Below, one piece after another: positions 24,579 through 33,233 of a stretch of 64,000 bases of DNA. A program made the translations under genes and the position numbers. This stretch comes from an uncultured Eubacteriales bacterium. GTDB lineage: Bacteria > Bacillota > Clostridia > Oscillospirales > Oscillospiraceae. Positions within the stretch are counted from its first letter, which is position 1; each line of letters opens with the position of its first letter. Location: NCBI GenBank assembly GCA_900547405.1, contig URGL01000002.1, positions 1 to 64,000 of the forward strand, read 5' to 3'. The notes under the pieces are model-generated. The model saw nothing but the letters and a program-made list of their open reading frames with translations. It did not search any database and was not told the origin of the DNA.

Positions 24579-24920
24579 ATGAACGACTGTCTCTTCTGCC
24601 GGATCATTTCCGGTGAGATCCCTTCCACCAAGGTCTACGAGGACGAAACCGTCTTCGCCTTCCGGGACATTCATCCTCAGGCCCCCACCCACATTCTGGT
24701 GATCCCCAAGGTCCACATCTCCGGCTGCAACGGCGTAACCGCCGAAAACAGCCAAGTGGTGTCTCATATCTTTGAGGTCATTCCTCAGATCGCCGCGGCA
24801 GAGCATCTGACGGGGGGCTACCGGGTGGTGTCCAACTGCGGACCGGATGCCGGGCAGACTGTGCCCCATCTCCACTTCCACATCCTGGGCGGCAAAACCT
24901 TGGCCCTGGATATGGCTTGA
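24579..24920 (+). CDS. HIT-family purine nucleotide hydrolase (HinT-like)
   Basis: A 113-aa HIT protein. It begins CLFCRIISGEIPSTKVYEDE with the usual Cys-x-x-Cys, has DIHPQAPTHILVIPKVHISG, and the histidine triad is VPHLHFHILGG (His-x-His-x-His). Members hydrolyse AMP-linked phosphoramidates. It is the last gene of the His-rich/cooT run and has AGGAGG before its ATG. The thiT promoter overlaps its stop codon. Confidence 0.92.
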   Translation: MNDCLFCRIISGEIPSTKVYEDETVFAFRDIHPQAPTHILVIPKVHISGCNGVTAENSQVVSHIFEVIPQIAAAEHLTGGYRVVSNCGPDAGQTVPHLHFHILGGKTLALDMA

Positions 24921-24944
24921 CAAATCCGTTCTTTCGAGTATAAT
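24917..24944 (+). promoter_or_regulatory. Promoter of thiT
   Basis: TTGACA (24917-24922) overlaps the preceding stop; TATAAT (24939-24944) follows after 16 bases. Confidence 0.75.
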
Positions 24945-24953
24945 AGCCTTACA

Positions 24954-25062
24954 ACGCATATACGCTTGTCTTCGGGGTGCCGGCTCACCGGCTGAGATAG
25001 GGATATAGTCCCTGACCCGTCAAACCTGATACGGTTCGTACCGTCGTAGGGAAAGATGCGTC
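24954..25062 (+). promoter_or_regulatory. TPP (THI-box) riboswitch
   Basis: Conserved elements in order are GGGGTGCC, CCGGCTGAGAT, GACCCGTCAAACCTGATACG and CGTAGGGAAAGATGCG, the thiamin pyrophosphate aptamer. ACGCAT and ATGCGT close helix P1. It lies directly upstream of a terminator and thiT, so TPP should switch the transporter off. Confidence 0.95.
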
Positions 25063-25071
25063 AAAGAATTT

Positions 25072-25118
25072 TATGTCGCATTGCCGCCCAGACAGGTCGC
25101 AGTGCGACATTTTTTCTT
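25072..25118 (+). terminator. Terminator of the TPP riboswitch
   Basis: ATGTCGCATTGC (from 25072) pairs with GCAGTGCGACAT (to about 25110), one G-U pair, followed by TTTTTTCTTT. It stands between the aptamer and the thiT ribosome site. Confidence 0.8.
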
Positions 25119-25132
25119 TGGAGGTAGTATCT

Positions 25133-25684
25133 ATGCAATCCCACAAGCAACTTCGTGCCCTGACCGAGGGTGCGATCCTCATCGCCCTGGCTGAAATTCT
25201 CAGCTTCCTGCCCCTGTACAAAATGCCCTGGGGCGGCTCCCTGGATCTCGCCATGCTGCCCATCATCGTCTTCTGCGTCCGTTGGGGCTTTGGTCCCGGC
25301 CTGATCGTCAGCTTTGCCCACGCCGTGCTGCAGACCCTGTTTGAAGGCGGCATTGCCATCGGCTGGCAGAGCATCATTGGCGACTTCATCGTCGCCTACA
25401 CCGTGCTGGGCCTGGCCGGTCTGTTCAAGGGCAAGTTCTATCCCGCCACGGTGGTTTCCTGTGTGTCCCGGTTCCTGGTGCACTATGTCGTCGGCGCTAC
25501 CATCTGGGCCGAGTATATGCCCGAGACCTTCTTCAACATGACCATGACCTCTCCCTGGATCTACTCCGCCCTGTATAACGCCGCTTATATGCTGCCGGAC
25601 ATGGTGATCATCCTGGTGGTGGGTGTCATTCTCATGAAGACCCCCGCCAAGAAATACCTCCTGGGCCAGGATCTGGCGGCTTGA
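25133..25684 (+). CDS. thiT: Energy-coupled thiamine transporter, ThiT
   Basis: A 183-aa integral membrane S component of an ECF transporter, the usual length. Motifs include LTEGAILIALAEILSFLPLY, KMPWGGSLDLAMLPIIVF, WGFGPGLIVSF and a C-terminal helix ending KTPAKKYLLG. Family residues that bind thiamine are Trp and Glu/His on loop and helix 5-6; SPWIYSALYNAAYMLPDM fits that part. GGAGGT precedes the ATG at 25133; the longer frame would start in the terminator. No energising module genes are nearby, as usual for group II ECF systems. Confidence 0.93.
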   Translation: MQSHKQLRALTEGAILIALAEILSFLPLYKMPWGGSLDLAMLPIIVFCVRWGFGPGLIVSFAHAVLQTLFEGGIAIGWQSIIGDFIVAYTVLGLAGLFKGKFYPATVVSCVSRFLVHYVVGATIWAEYMPETFFNMTMTSPWIYSALYNAAYMLPDMVIILVVGVILMKTPAKKYLLGQDLAA

Positions 25685-25709
25685 CAATCCAAATACCCAA
25701 GTTTTGCAA

Positions 25710-25749
25710 TACCCCCGGAGGCTTTTGGAGCCTCCGGGGGATATTTTTT
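25710..25749 (+). terminator. thiT terminator
   Basis: CCCCCGGAGGC (25712-25722) pairs with GCCTCCGGGGG (25730-25740), followed by ATATTTTTT. Confidence 0.88.
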
Positions 25750-25868
25750 ACCCTCTCCTTACGAGAGGGCGGACCGGCGAAGCCGGGACGGGTGTGGGGC
25801 GGGACCAGGTCGGACCATGTACCACCCCTCATCCGCCGCCGCGGCGGCACCTTCCCCCAGGGGAAGGT
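25750..25868. repeat. Intergenic repeat element, copy 1
   Basis: About 119 bp made of nested palindromes: ACCCTCTCC-n-GAGAGGG, CCGGCGAAGCCGG, CGGGTGTGGGGCGG...CCACCCCTCATCCGCC, GCCGCCGCGGCGGC and CTTCCCCCAGGGGAAGG. The same order recurs at 36048-36169. It contains no reading frame and appears to be a non-autonomous repeat of this genome. Confidence 0.75.
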
Positions 25869-25873
25869 AAGGA

Positions 25874-26257
25874 CTATTCCTTCCAAACCGCTCCCAGCTG
25901 CCCGTTCCGCTCCTCCAAAAAGGCATCCTTGATTCTCTGGATGTAAGAAAAGGGCTCCTCCGGGTAGATGGGGGCGAATTTTGTCCCTTTGCTTTCGTGG
26001 CTGGGCTTCAGGGAAAACAGGAGCTTCCCTTCTCCGATGGATTTCACCGGACGGCGGGTGGTCAGGCAGAAGGAGTCTCCTTCCGGCACCAGAACGCCTA
26101 AATCACTTTGCCTGTCCCCGCATGATACCTGCAGCCGCCATACCGTATCCCCCGACAGGCCGCAGCGGCAGGTAACCACATAGTAGAGCCCCTGTCTCTG
26201 CACCTGGACCCGGCCCACGGTCCGCTCCCCGAGCCGCACATCCCGTTCGATCCGCAT
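25874..26257 (-). CDS. Hypothetical protein, 127 aa
   Basis: Starts MRIERDVRLGERTVGRVQVQ; mainly beta-strand in appearance, with no signal peptide or membrane helix. VEVQRQGLYY-like VQVQRQGLYYVVTCRCGLSG and LFSLKPSHESKGTKFAPIYP are the more distinctive stretches. I do not recognise a family or function. It ends 6 bases from the repeat at 25868 and follows pheT after a strong hairpin, so it may be transcribed by read-through from pheST. Confidence 0.55.
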   Translation of the reverse strand: MRIERDVRLGERTVGRVQVQRQGLYYVVTCRCGLSGDTVWRLQVSCGDRQSDLGVLVPEGDSFCLTTRRPVKSIGEGKLLFSLKPSHESKGTKFAPIYPEEPFSYIQRIKDAFLEERNGQLGAVWKE

Positions 26258-26262
26258 AGAAT

Positions 26263-26298
26263 ATCCCCCCTGCCGTAACCTTATGCGGCAGGGGGGAT
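26263..26298. terminator. Strong hairpin after pheT
   Basis: ATCCCCCCTGCCG (26263-26275) and CGGCAGGGGGGAT (26286-26298) form a perfect 13-bp stem 17 bases after the pheT stop. There is no T run on the minus strand, so it may be an attenuator or mRNA 3'-end structure rather than a full terminator. Confidence 0.6.
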
Positions 26299-26314
26299 CC
26301 TTAATCCTGTGGAA

Positions 26315-28702
26315 TTATCTCAGGGTAGCGTTCAGCTTTTCGGCCAGCGCTGCCAGGATCTTGTTGGTCACGGCCTCAGAATCCGCATCCGTCAGGGTCC
26401 GGTCGTCGGCACGGAGCTCCAGGGAGAAGGCCATGCTCTTCTTCCCGGCGGGCACACCCACGCCCCGGTAGATATCAAAGAGCTGCACATCCCGCAGCAG
26501 CTTTCCGGCGGCATCGGCAATGATCTTTTCCGCCTGGGCCACGGTGACCTCCTCATCACAGACCAGAGCCAGGTCCCGGCTGACAGCGGGGTACTTGGGT
26601 AGCGGCACATAGGTGGGATCGGGCAGCATCAAAGAGAGCATTTTGGTGAAGTTCAGTTCCGCGCAGTAGACCTCGGCATCAATGCCGTAGTTCTTGGCAA
26701 CCAGGGGATGGACCTGGCCCATAACGCCGATCTTTTCCCCGTCAACGGTGATCCTGGCGCAGCGGCCGGGGTGGTAGCTGGGGTTGTTCTTCTCGGCGGT
26801 GTACTCGGTCTTCTTCATCCGCAGCGCCCGGAAGATGCCCTCCAGTTCTCCCTTCAGGGTGAAGAAGGTCTCACCGGAGCCGTAGGTGCCCAGCATCAGC
26901 ATTTTGGGCTCCTGGGGCAGCTTCTCCCCCGCCTGGGGCAGATAAACCTTGGCCACCTCGTAGAGCTTGGCGGCCTTATTGTGGTAGGCATTGTTCCGGC
27001 CCAGGATCTCCAGCATGGAGGGCAGGGCAACGGTCCGCATAATGGAGGTGTCCTCGCCCAAGGGGTTTTGGATCTTCATGGCATTGCGCAGGACGCTGTC
27101 CGCGGGCAGCCGGATCTGGTCGAACACCGTGGGAGACACGAAGGAGTATGTGATGATCTCGCTGTAGCCCATGGCCCGGCAAAGGGTACCGGCCTTGGTC
27201 TCCAGCTTCATCTCTCTGGAATAGCCCCCCTGGGTAGAGGTCTTGAACTCGGTGACGGGGATCTTGTTGTAGCCGTAGGATCTTCCCACTTCCTCAGCGA
27301 TATCCGCCATGCGGATCAGGTCAGGCCGGAAGGAGGGCACCAGGATGTTGTCCCCTTCCACAGGGATCTCCAGCAGGTCCAGATAGTTGACCATATCCTC
27401 CCGGGAAATGTCGGTGCCCAGCAGGCGGTTGATCTTCTCCGGCTCCAGCTTTACGGTCCGGGACTGGGGCACATAGTTGATGACATCGATCATGCCGTCC
27501 AGCACATCGCCGCAGGACAGCTCCTCCACCAGCTCACAGGCCCGCTCCACAGCGGGAACCGTCAGCATGGGGTCCAGATGCTTTTCGAACTTGCCGGAGG
27601 CCTCGGTACGCATACCCAGGGCCAGAGCGGTCTGGCGGATGGAGGTGCCGTCGAAGTTGGCGGACTCGAAAACCACCATTCTGGTGTCGTCCCGGATCTC
27701 AGAATTCAGGCCGCCCATGATGCCGGCAAGGCCGATGGGCTTGGTTTCATCGGCGATGACCAGCATGCCGGGCTTCAGGGCTCTCTGGGTGCCCTCCAGG
27801 GTGGTCATGGACTCGCCCTCCTGGGCCTCCCGGACTACGATCTTTCCGGAGGACACATAGCGGTAGTCAAAGGCGTGCATGGGCTGGCCGTATTCCAGCA
27901 TAACATAGTTTGTGATGTCCACAATGTTGTTGATGGGCCGGACACCGTTGGCACGGAGCCGCTGACGCATCCACTTGGGAGAGGGGCCGATCTTCACATT
28001 GGCAACCATCCGGGAGGTGTAGCGGTTGCACAGCTTCTCGGCAGGGACTTCCACGTCCAGGTGCTCGAAGATGGAACCGGCATCGGAGCCGTGGACCACA
28101 GGGTCATGATGCTTCATGTGTCGGCCAAAGGCGGCTGCGGTTTCCCGGGCCAGACCGATGATGGAGTAGCAGTCCGGCCGGTTGTTGGTGATCTCAAAAT
28201 CCACCACGGTGTCGTCATTGCCGATGACCAGGTTGATGTCATCCCCAGGCTTTCCGGCCTCAGGCTCCAGGATCCAGATACCGTCGGCAAAGACCCCAGG
28301 CAGATCGTTCTGGGTCAGGCCCAGCTCACCAAAGGAGCAGAGCATGCCGTTGGACACCTCTCCTCTGAGCTTGCCCTTGGTAATGTGAACGCCGCCGGGG
28401 AGCCAGGAATTGTGCAGGGCGGCGGGAACCAGGTCACCCTCATGGACATTCTGGGCACCGGTGACGATCTGCACAGGTGCTTCCTGTCCCACATCCACCT
28501 GGCAGATAAACATATGGTCGGAGTTGGGGTGCCGGACCATGGAGAGGACCTTGCCCACTACTACATTCTTGATTTCGGCATCCATCCGCTCCCAGGTCTC
28601 TACCTTCTGGCCGAAGACCGTCAGGGTCTCTACAAATTCCTTATCGGAAACCTCATGGAGGTCTACGAATTCTTCATTGATCCATTTTCTGTTCAGTTTC
28701 AT
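26315..28702 (-). CDS. pheT: Phenylalanine-tRNA ligase beta subunit
   Basis: A 795-aa PheT of normal length. Domain order is the N-terminal tRNA-binding OB fold (GKVLSMVRHPNSDHMFICQV), the B3/B4 editing domain, the B5 domain (ISREDMVNYLDLLEIPVEGD), the catalytic-like core (GYSEIITYSFVSP) and the C-terminal anticodon-binding FDX-ACB domain (KYPAVSRDLALVCDEEVTVA, VPAGKKSMAFSLELRADDRT). It follows pheS after 13 bases with GGAGG, in a T-box-controlled operon. Confidence 0.97.
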   Translation of the reverse strand: MKLNRKWINEEFVDLHEVSDKEFVETLTVFGQKVETWERMDAEIKNVVVGKVLSMVRHPNSDHMFICQVDVGQEAPVQIVTGAQNVHEGDLVPAALHNSWLPGGVHITKGKLRGEVSNGMLCSFGELGLTQNDLPGVFADGIWILEPEAGKPGDDINLVIGNDDTVVDFEITNNRPDCYSIIGLARETAAAFGRHMKHHDPVVHGSDAGSIFEHLDVEVPAEKLCNRYTSRMVANVKIGPSPKWMRQRLRANGVRPINNIVDITNYVMLEYGQPMHAFDYRYVSSGKIVVREAQEGESMTTLEGTQRALKPGMLVIADETKPIGLAGIMGGLNSEIRDDTRMVVFESANFDGTSIRQTALALGMRTEASGKFEKHLDPMLTVPAVERACELVEELSCGDVLDGMIDVINYVPQSRTVKLEPEKINRLLGTDISREDMVNYLDLLEIPVEGDNILVPSFRPDLIRMADIAEEVGRSYGYNKIPVTEFKTSTQGGYSREMKLETKAGTLCRAMGYSEIITYSFVSPTVFDQIRLPADSVLRNAMKIQNPLGEDTSIMRTVALPSMLEILGRNNAYHNKAAKLYEVAKVYLPQAGEKLPQEPKMLMLGTYGSGETFFTLKGELEGIFRALRMKKTEYTAEKNNPSYHPGRCARITVDGEKIGVMGQVHPLVAKNYGIDAEVYCAELNFTKMLSLMLPDPTYVPLPKYPAVSRDLALVCDEEVTVAQAEKIIADAAGKLLRDVQLFDIYRGVGVPAGKKSMAFSLELRADDRTLTDADSEAVTNKILAALAEKLNATLR

Positions 28703-28715
28703 TTTCTTTCCCTCC

Positions 28716-29759
28716 TCAGAACTGGTTCAGGAACCGAACGTCGTTGTCGAAGATCAGACGCAGGTCGTTGATCTTCAGTCGGCCCATAGCCATACGCTCC
28801 AGGCCCATACCGAAGGCAAAGCCGGAATACTTCTCCGGGTCAATGCCGCAGTTCTCCAGCACCGTGGGGTGGACCATACCGGCACCCAAGAGCTCGATCC
28901 AGCCCTCTCCATGGCAGGTGGAGCAGACCTGACCGTCAATTTCCCCGGAGCCATGGCACTTGTGGCACTGCATATCCATTTCGCAGCTGGGTTCCGTAAA
29001 GGGGAAGTGATGGGGCCGGAACCGCATGGTGGCGTTCTCACCGTAGATTTTGCGCATAATGCCGATGAGAGCACCCTTCAGGTCTCCCATGGTGATGTCC
29101 TCGGCTACTACCAGGCCCTCGATCTGATGGAACATGGGGGAATGGGTGGCATCCGCCTCGTCCTTCCGGAATACCCGGCCGGGAGCCAGGATGCAGATGG
29201 GAGGTTTGGCGTTCTCCATGACCCGGATCTGCATGGGGCTGGTTTGGGTCCGCAGCAGAACGGAATCGTCATCGGTAAAGTAGAAGGTATCGCTGCGGTC
29301 CCGGGAGGGGTGCCCCTCTTCAATATTCAGCCGGGTGAAGTTGTAGTCCGCCAGCTCCACCTCGGGGCCCTCTACCACCTGGTAGCCCATGCCCACAAAG
29401 GTATCCTTGATCTGCTGGAGCACCTGGTTCATGGGGTGCTGATGGCCGATGTTGAATTCCTTTCCGGGGATGGTCACGTCAATGGCCTCAGCGGCCAGCT
29501 TGGCCTCCAATGCGGCGGCATGGATGGTGGCCTTCCGCTCCTCCAGCTTTTCCTCAATGGCGGCACGGACAGAATTGGCCATCTGGCCCATCACGGGCCG
29601 CTCCTCAGCGGAGAGCTTGCCCATCTGTTTCAGGACGGCGGTGAGCTCGCCCTTCTTGCCCAGCAGCTTTACCCGCAGCTCTTCCAGAGCCGCCGGAGTC
29701 GCCGCATCCTCCAGGGCCGCCAGGGCCTGCTGGCGAATGCTTTCCAGTTGTTCTTTCAT
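28716..29759 (-). CDS. pheS: Phenylalanine-tRNA ligase alpha subunit
   Basis: A 347-aa PheS. An N-terminal coiled coil (LESIRQQALAALEDAATPAA) precedes the class II core with HPMNQVLQQIKDTFVGMGY, DTFYFTDDDSVLLRTQTSPM, the motif 2 region PGRVFRKDEADATHSPMFHQ and the motif 3 region FGMGLERMAM. AGGAGGAG precedes the ATG at 29759; the longer frame runs into the T-box terminator. Expression is controlled by the T-box leader directly upstream. Confidence 0.97.
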   Translation of the reverse strand: MKEQLESIRQQALAALEDAATPAALEELRVKLLGKKGELTAVLKQMGKLSAEERPVMGQMANSVRAAIEEKLEERKATIHAAALEAKLAAEAIDVTIPGKEFNIGHQHPMNQVLQQIKDTFVGMGYQVVEGPEVELADYNFTRLNIEEGHPSRDRSDTFYFTDDDSVLLRTQTSPMQIRVMENAKPPICILAPGRVFRKDEADATHSPMFHQIEGLVVAEDITMGDLKGALIGIMRKIYGENATMRFRPHHFPFTEPSCEMDMQCHKCHGSGEIDGQVCSTCHGEGWIELLGAGMVHPTVLENCGIDPEKYSGFAFGMGLERMAMGRLKINDLRLIFDNDVRFLNQF

Positions 29760-29794
29760 AAATTTCTCCTCCTGAATAGAAAGGTGTTTATGGT

Positions 29795-30066
29795 ATAAAA
29801 AAAGCCCATCATCCCACACTCCCGGGACGAAAGGCATTCCTTCCGCGGTACCACCCGCACTTTGCCGACAAAACGGCACACTCTTCGGACGCAGACACGC
29901 CCAAGACGGATAACGGCGTCACCCGACCGCTCCTACTTTGGTTCCCCGTTCAGGCGGCGGCTCCTGGGAGAAGGCCCGCACCGTTGCACGTAAGCGGATC
30001 CCACCATCCCGCTCTCTCTGAAATCGCAAACCAACAGGGGGCAGCCCATTCGCAGCTTTTGGATAT
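29795..30066 (-). promoter_or_regulatory. T-box leader of pheST
   Basis: On the minus strand an AGAGAGC / GGATGGTGGGATCC stem I region is followed by the T-box GGGTGGTACCGCGG (29856-29843). A terminator hairpin with GCCTTTCGTCCC and GGGATGATGGGC follows, with a T7 run at about 29803-29797. Uncharged tRNA-Phe would stabilise the antiterminator and turn the operon on. Confidence 0.93.
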
Positions 30067-30075
30067 GACAGGGGT

Positions 30076-30104
30076 ATCATAGCACATCTTCTGTCCTTTT
30101 GCAA
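30076..30104 (-). promoter_or_regulatory. Promoter of the pheST T-box transcript
   Basis: TTGCAA (30104-30099) and TATGAT (30081-30076) with a 17-base spacer on the minus strand. Confidence 0.65.
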
Positions 30105-30117
30105 GGATTTTCTTTGC

Positions 30118-30146
30118 TTGACTCCGCCCCTTTCCCGTGCTATGGT
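30118..30146 (+). promoter_or_regulatory. Promoter of the M32 carboxypeptidase gene
   Basis: TTGACT (30118-30123), 17-base spacer, TATGGT (30141-30146), about 34 bases before the ATG at 30180. Confidence 0.6.
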
Positions 30147-30179
30147 AGCATCGGAATACAAAGGAAAGGACGATTCCCT

Positions 30180-31688
30180 ATGGCATACACAAGTTTATCC
30201 CAAGCTCTGGAGGATTTTGACAAGCTCCAGAAAACCTTAGCCGCCTACAACCACGCCGCCGGCGTTCTGGAATTGGACGCCTCCACCGCCGCCCCTGAGG
30301 GCTCCTGGGAGGGCCGGGGACAGACCATGGAGATTCTCTCCGGGCTGACCTACCAGCTCACCGCCGACCCCAAAAACGGAGAACTCTACCGGTATCTTTC
30401 GGACCACCTGGAGGAACTGACGCCCCTGCAGGCCCGGGAGCTGGAGGTCCTCAAAAAGGACTACGACCGGATGCAGCGGATCCCTGCCCAGGAATACATC
30501 CGCCACACGGTTCTTCTGAACGAGGCCCAGGCAGCCTGGCACAAGGCCAAGCCCGCCAATGATTTTGCCTCCTTCGCCCCCTATCTGGAAAAAATCGTGG
30601 CCGACTGCCGGAAATTCGCCGGGTACTATAATCCGGACATGGACCCCTACGATGCCCTGCTGAACGAATTTGAAGAGGGCCTGAACCAGAAGACCCTGGA
30701 CCCCTTCTTTGCCCAGCTCCGGCAGGCCATTGTACCCCTGGTGGAAAAAATCCAGGCCGCACCCCAAATGGATGACAGCTTTTTGACGAAAGAGTACCCG
30801 GTGGCCCAGCAGCGGGAATTCTCTGACTATCTGATGGAGGTCATGGGTCTGGACCGGAAATACTGCGGCATTGCCGAAACCGAGCACCCATTCACCACCA
30901 ACTTCAACAACCGGGACGTGCGGATCACCACCCACTATCTTCCCCATAGCCTGGCGTCCAATATGTACTCCGTGATCCACGAGGGGGGACACGCCCTGTA
31001 TGAGCTGGGCTGCGACGACTGCTACAACTACACCGTCCTTTCCGGCGGCGTATCCATGGGCATCCACGAGAGCCAGAGCCGGTTTTACGAGAATATCATC
31101 GGCCGTTCCCCGGCCTTTGTCCATGCCATTTTCCCCTATGTGAAGGAGCACTTCCCCCAGCAGCTGGAAAACGTCACCGAGGAGATGTTCTACCGGGCCG
31201 TCAACAAAGCCCAGCCCAGCCTCATCCGCACCGAGGCGGACGAACTGACCTACTGCCTGCACATCATGGTCCGCTATGAGCTGGAAAAGCGGCTCATTGC
31301 CGGGACCCTGGCCATACAGGACCTGCCGGAAGCCTGGAACAAGCTCTACAAGGAGTATCTGGGCCTGGATGTGCCCAACGACAGGGAGGGCTGCCTTCAG
31401 GACTCCCACTGGTCCTTCGGCGGCATTGGCTATTTCCCCAGCTACGCCCTTGGCAGCGCCTACGGAGCCCAGATGCTCAGCGTCATGGAACAGGATCTGG
31501 GGGATGTATTCGGTCCCGTCGCCAACGGTGACCTGAGTCAGGTCACCCAATGGCTCCGGGCCCATATCCACCGCTACGCCAGCTTCCGCAAGCCCGGTGC
31601 CCTCTTCCGGGAGGTCTGCGGGGAGTTCGACCCCAAGTATTACACCGACTACCTGACGAAGAAGTACACCGCGCTCTATGGGCTGTAA
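30180..31688 (+). CDS. M32 family metallocarboxypeptidase
   Basis: A 502-aa cytoplasmic zinc carboxypeptidase of the thermostable carboxypeptidase 1 type, near the family's usual 500 residues. The zinc motif is VIHEGGHALYELG (HEGGH near residue 266), followed by GGVSMGIHESQSRFYENIIG with the third ligand Glu. TTHYLPHSLASNMYSVIHEG and GIGYFPSYALGSAYGAQML are further family motifs. AAAGGAAAGG precedes the ATG at 30180; upstream codons lie in the promoter. It removes C-terminal residues from peptides except proline, by family knowledge. Confidence 0.93.
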   Translation: MAYTSLSQALEDFDKLQKTLAAYNHAAGVLELDASTAAPEGSWEGRGQTMEILSGLTYQLTADPKNGELYRYLSDHLEELTPLQARELEVLKKDYDRMQRIPAQEYIRHTVLLNEAQAAWHKAKPANDFASFAPYLEKIVADCRKFAGYYNPDMDPYDALLNEFEEGLNQKTLDPFFAQLRQAIVPLVEKIQAAPQMDDSFLTKEYPVAQQREFSDYLMEVMGLDRKYCGIAETEHPFTTNFNNRDVRITTHYLPHSLASNMYSVIHEGGHALYELGCDDCYNYTVLSGGVSMGIHESQSRFYENIIGRSPAFVHAIFPYVKEHFPQQLENVTEEMFYRAVNKAQPSLIRTEADELTYCLHIMVRYELEKRLIAGTLAIQDLPEAWNKLYKEYLGLDVPNDREGCLQDSHWSFGGIGYFPSYALGSAYGAQMLSVMEQDLGDVFGPVANGDLSQVTQWLRAHIHRYASFRKPGALFREVCGEFDPKYYTDYLTKKYTALYGL

Positions 31689-31689
31689 T

Positions 31690-32538
31690 ATGGATATCCG
31701 GGAATTGGATCTACCGCAGGTGCGTTCTCTTCTCCCCCAGCGGAATGACAATGCCCACAAGGGTGACTTCGGGCATCTTTTGCTGCTGTGCGGCAGCCGG
31801 GGCTTTACGGGGGCCGCCTGGTTCGCGGCCATGGGTGCTCTCCGGGCCGGGGCAGGCCTTGTATACCTGGGGGTGCCGGAGAGCATCTATGCCATTGAGG
31901 CCGTGAAGCTCAACGAGCCTGTGATCTTTCCCCTGCCGGAGAAGGACGGGATGCTCAGCGAAGATGCCCTCCCGCAGATCCTGGAACGGCTCTCCAAAAT
32001 GGACGCCCTGCTCATCGGCCCCGGCCTGGGGCAAAGCCCAGGGACCTTCCGGGTGCTGACTGCCTTGCTTGAAAATGCCCGGTGCCCGGCGGTGGTGGAT
32101 GCTGACGGCATAAATCTGCTTGCCGGGCATATGGATGTGTTACACGGAAGGGCTTGGCCCACAGTGCTGACACCCCACGATGGGGAGTTTGCCCGTCTCT
32201 TCGGCCCCGTGGGGGAGGACCGGATGGCCTCCGCCCAAAGGGCAGCCCGGGAAAGCGGATCCATTGTCCTGCTAAAAGGCCACCGGACCTGCATTACCGA
32301 CGGAATAACTGCCTACCGCAACACCACCGGCAATCCCGGCATGGCCGTTGGCGGCAGCGGAGACGTGCTGGCAGGGATCCTGGTTGGGCTTCTGGGCCAG
32401 GGTCTTGCGCCCTTAGAAGCCGCCGCCTGTGCCGCCTGGCTCCACGGCAGCGCCGGGGACGCCTGCGCGGAGCGGCTGGGACAATACGCCATGCTCCCCA
32501 CCGATCTATTGGAGGCTCTTCCGCAGTTTCTGAAATAA
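31690..32538 (+). CDS. nnrD: ADP/ATP-dependent NAD(P)H-hydrate dehydratase
   Basis: A 282-aa ribokinase-fold repair enzyme that dehydrates damaged NAD(P)H hydrates. Motifs are NDNAHKGDFGHLLLLCGSRG, GPGLGQSPGTFRVL, VVDADGINLLAG, VLTPHDGEFARLF and the nucleotide-binding NPGMAVGGSGDVLAGILVGL. It lacks the N-terminal epimerase (NnrE) domain that is fused in many bacteria. The start lies one base after the carboxypeptidase stop. Confidence 0.92.
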   Translation: MDIRELDLPQVRSLLPQRNDNAHKGDFGHLLLLCGSRGFTGAAWFAAMGALRAGAGLVYLGVPESIYAIEAVKLNEPVIFPLPEKDGMLSEDALPQILERLSKMDALLIGPGLGQSPGTFRVLTALLENARCPAVVDADGINLLAGHMDVLHGRAWPTVLTPHDGEFARLFGPVGEDRMASAQRAARESGSIVLLKGHRTCITDGITAYRNTTGNPGMAVGGSGDVLAGILVGLLGQGLAPLEAAACAAWLHGSAGDACAERLGQYAMLPTDLLEALPQFLK

Positions 32539-32544
32539 GGCGGG

Positions 32545-33117
32545 ATGCGTTTGAAGCGAATCTGGGCTCTACTGATTTTCTGTCTCCTCCTTTCCGGCTG
32601 TAAAAGTGAGGAGGATGCCGCCATGTCCCTGCGGCAGCGGGTTTTGAAAGCCCATCATCTTCAATTTCAGGCGGAAATCACAGCGGACTATGGGGACACG
32701 CTATCCGTTTTCACCCTGGACTGCCAGGCCTCTTCTCAAGGGGACGTGACCTTCCAGGTCCTGGCTCCGGAGAGCATTGCAGGCATTGCGGGAACCATCC
32801 AAGCAGGAAAAGGGGCCCTGACCTTTGATGGGACGGCCCTTTTCTTTCCCCTGCTGGCAGACGGTCAGCTCTCCCCTGTCAGCGCCCCCTGGCTCTTTCT
32901 TCGGGTCCTTCGGGGCGGAAATCTTCTATCCCAGGGAGCCGAGGGAGAGCTGACCCGGCTGACCTTCCGGGACGGCTTCCGGGAGGAGGACCTTTTGGCA
33001 GATGTGTGGCTGAATGCCGACGGTATCCCGGTCCGAGCCGAATTTCTCCACAAGGGCAGTAAAATACTGTCGGTCGATCTCCCTTCCTTCCGAACAGAGT
33101 CGGATCCCGGCGCATAG
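32545..33117 (+). CDS. Lipoprotein of unknown function
   Basis: A 190-aa protein with a lipoprotein signal (MRLKRIWALLIFCLLLSGC, lipobox LLSGC, lipidated Cys near residue 19). The mature part is rich in beta strands and reads like an outer-surface LolA-like or DUF fold (LQFQAEITADYGDTLSVFTL; FQVLAPESIAGIAGTI; VWLNADGIPVRAEFLHKG). I do not assign a function. It is 6 bases after nnrD and so likely in the same operon. Confidence 0.72.
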   Translation: MRLKRIWALLIFCLLLSGCKSEEDAAMSLRQRVLKAHHLQFQAEITADYGDTLSVFTLDCQASSQGDVTFQVLAPESIAGIAGTIQAGKGALTFDGTALFFPLLADGQLSPVSAPWLFLRVLRGGNLLSQGAEGELTRLTFRDGFREEDLLADVWLNADGIPVRAEFLHKGSKILSVDLPSFRTESDPGA

Positions 33118-33233
33118 AATGGGGCAAAGCAAGGTATATTTTCCGCCCCAGCGTGGGAAACTACTGTCAGCCGCGTTACATAAGAGCCTTTCGTAGCGCG
33201 GTCCAAAACGAACAGCACGGAGTGTGAATCGAT

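Noticed and set aside
27390..27410. Second Noc-box-like sequence (CTCCCGGGAAATG)
   Set aside because: Only half of the palindrome is present.
26708..28771. 687-codon open frame on the plus strand
   Set aside because: Antisense shadow of pheT, with no recognisable domain.
30237..31886. 549-codon open frame on the minus strand
   Set aside because: Antisense shadow of the M32 carboxypeptidase, which has the HEGGH motif in the true frame.
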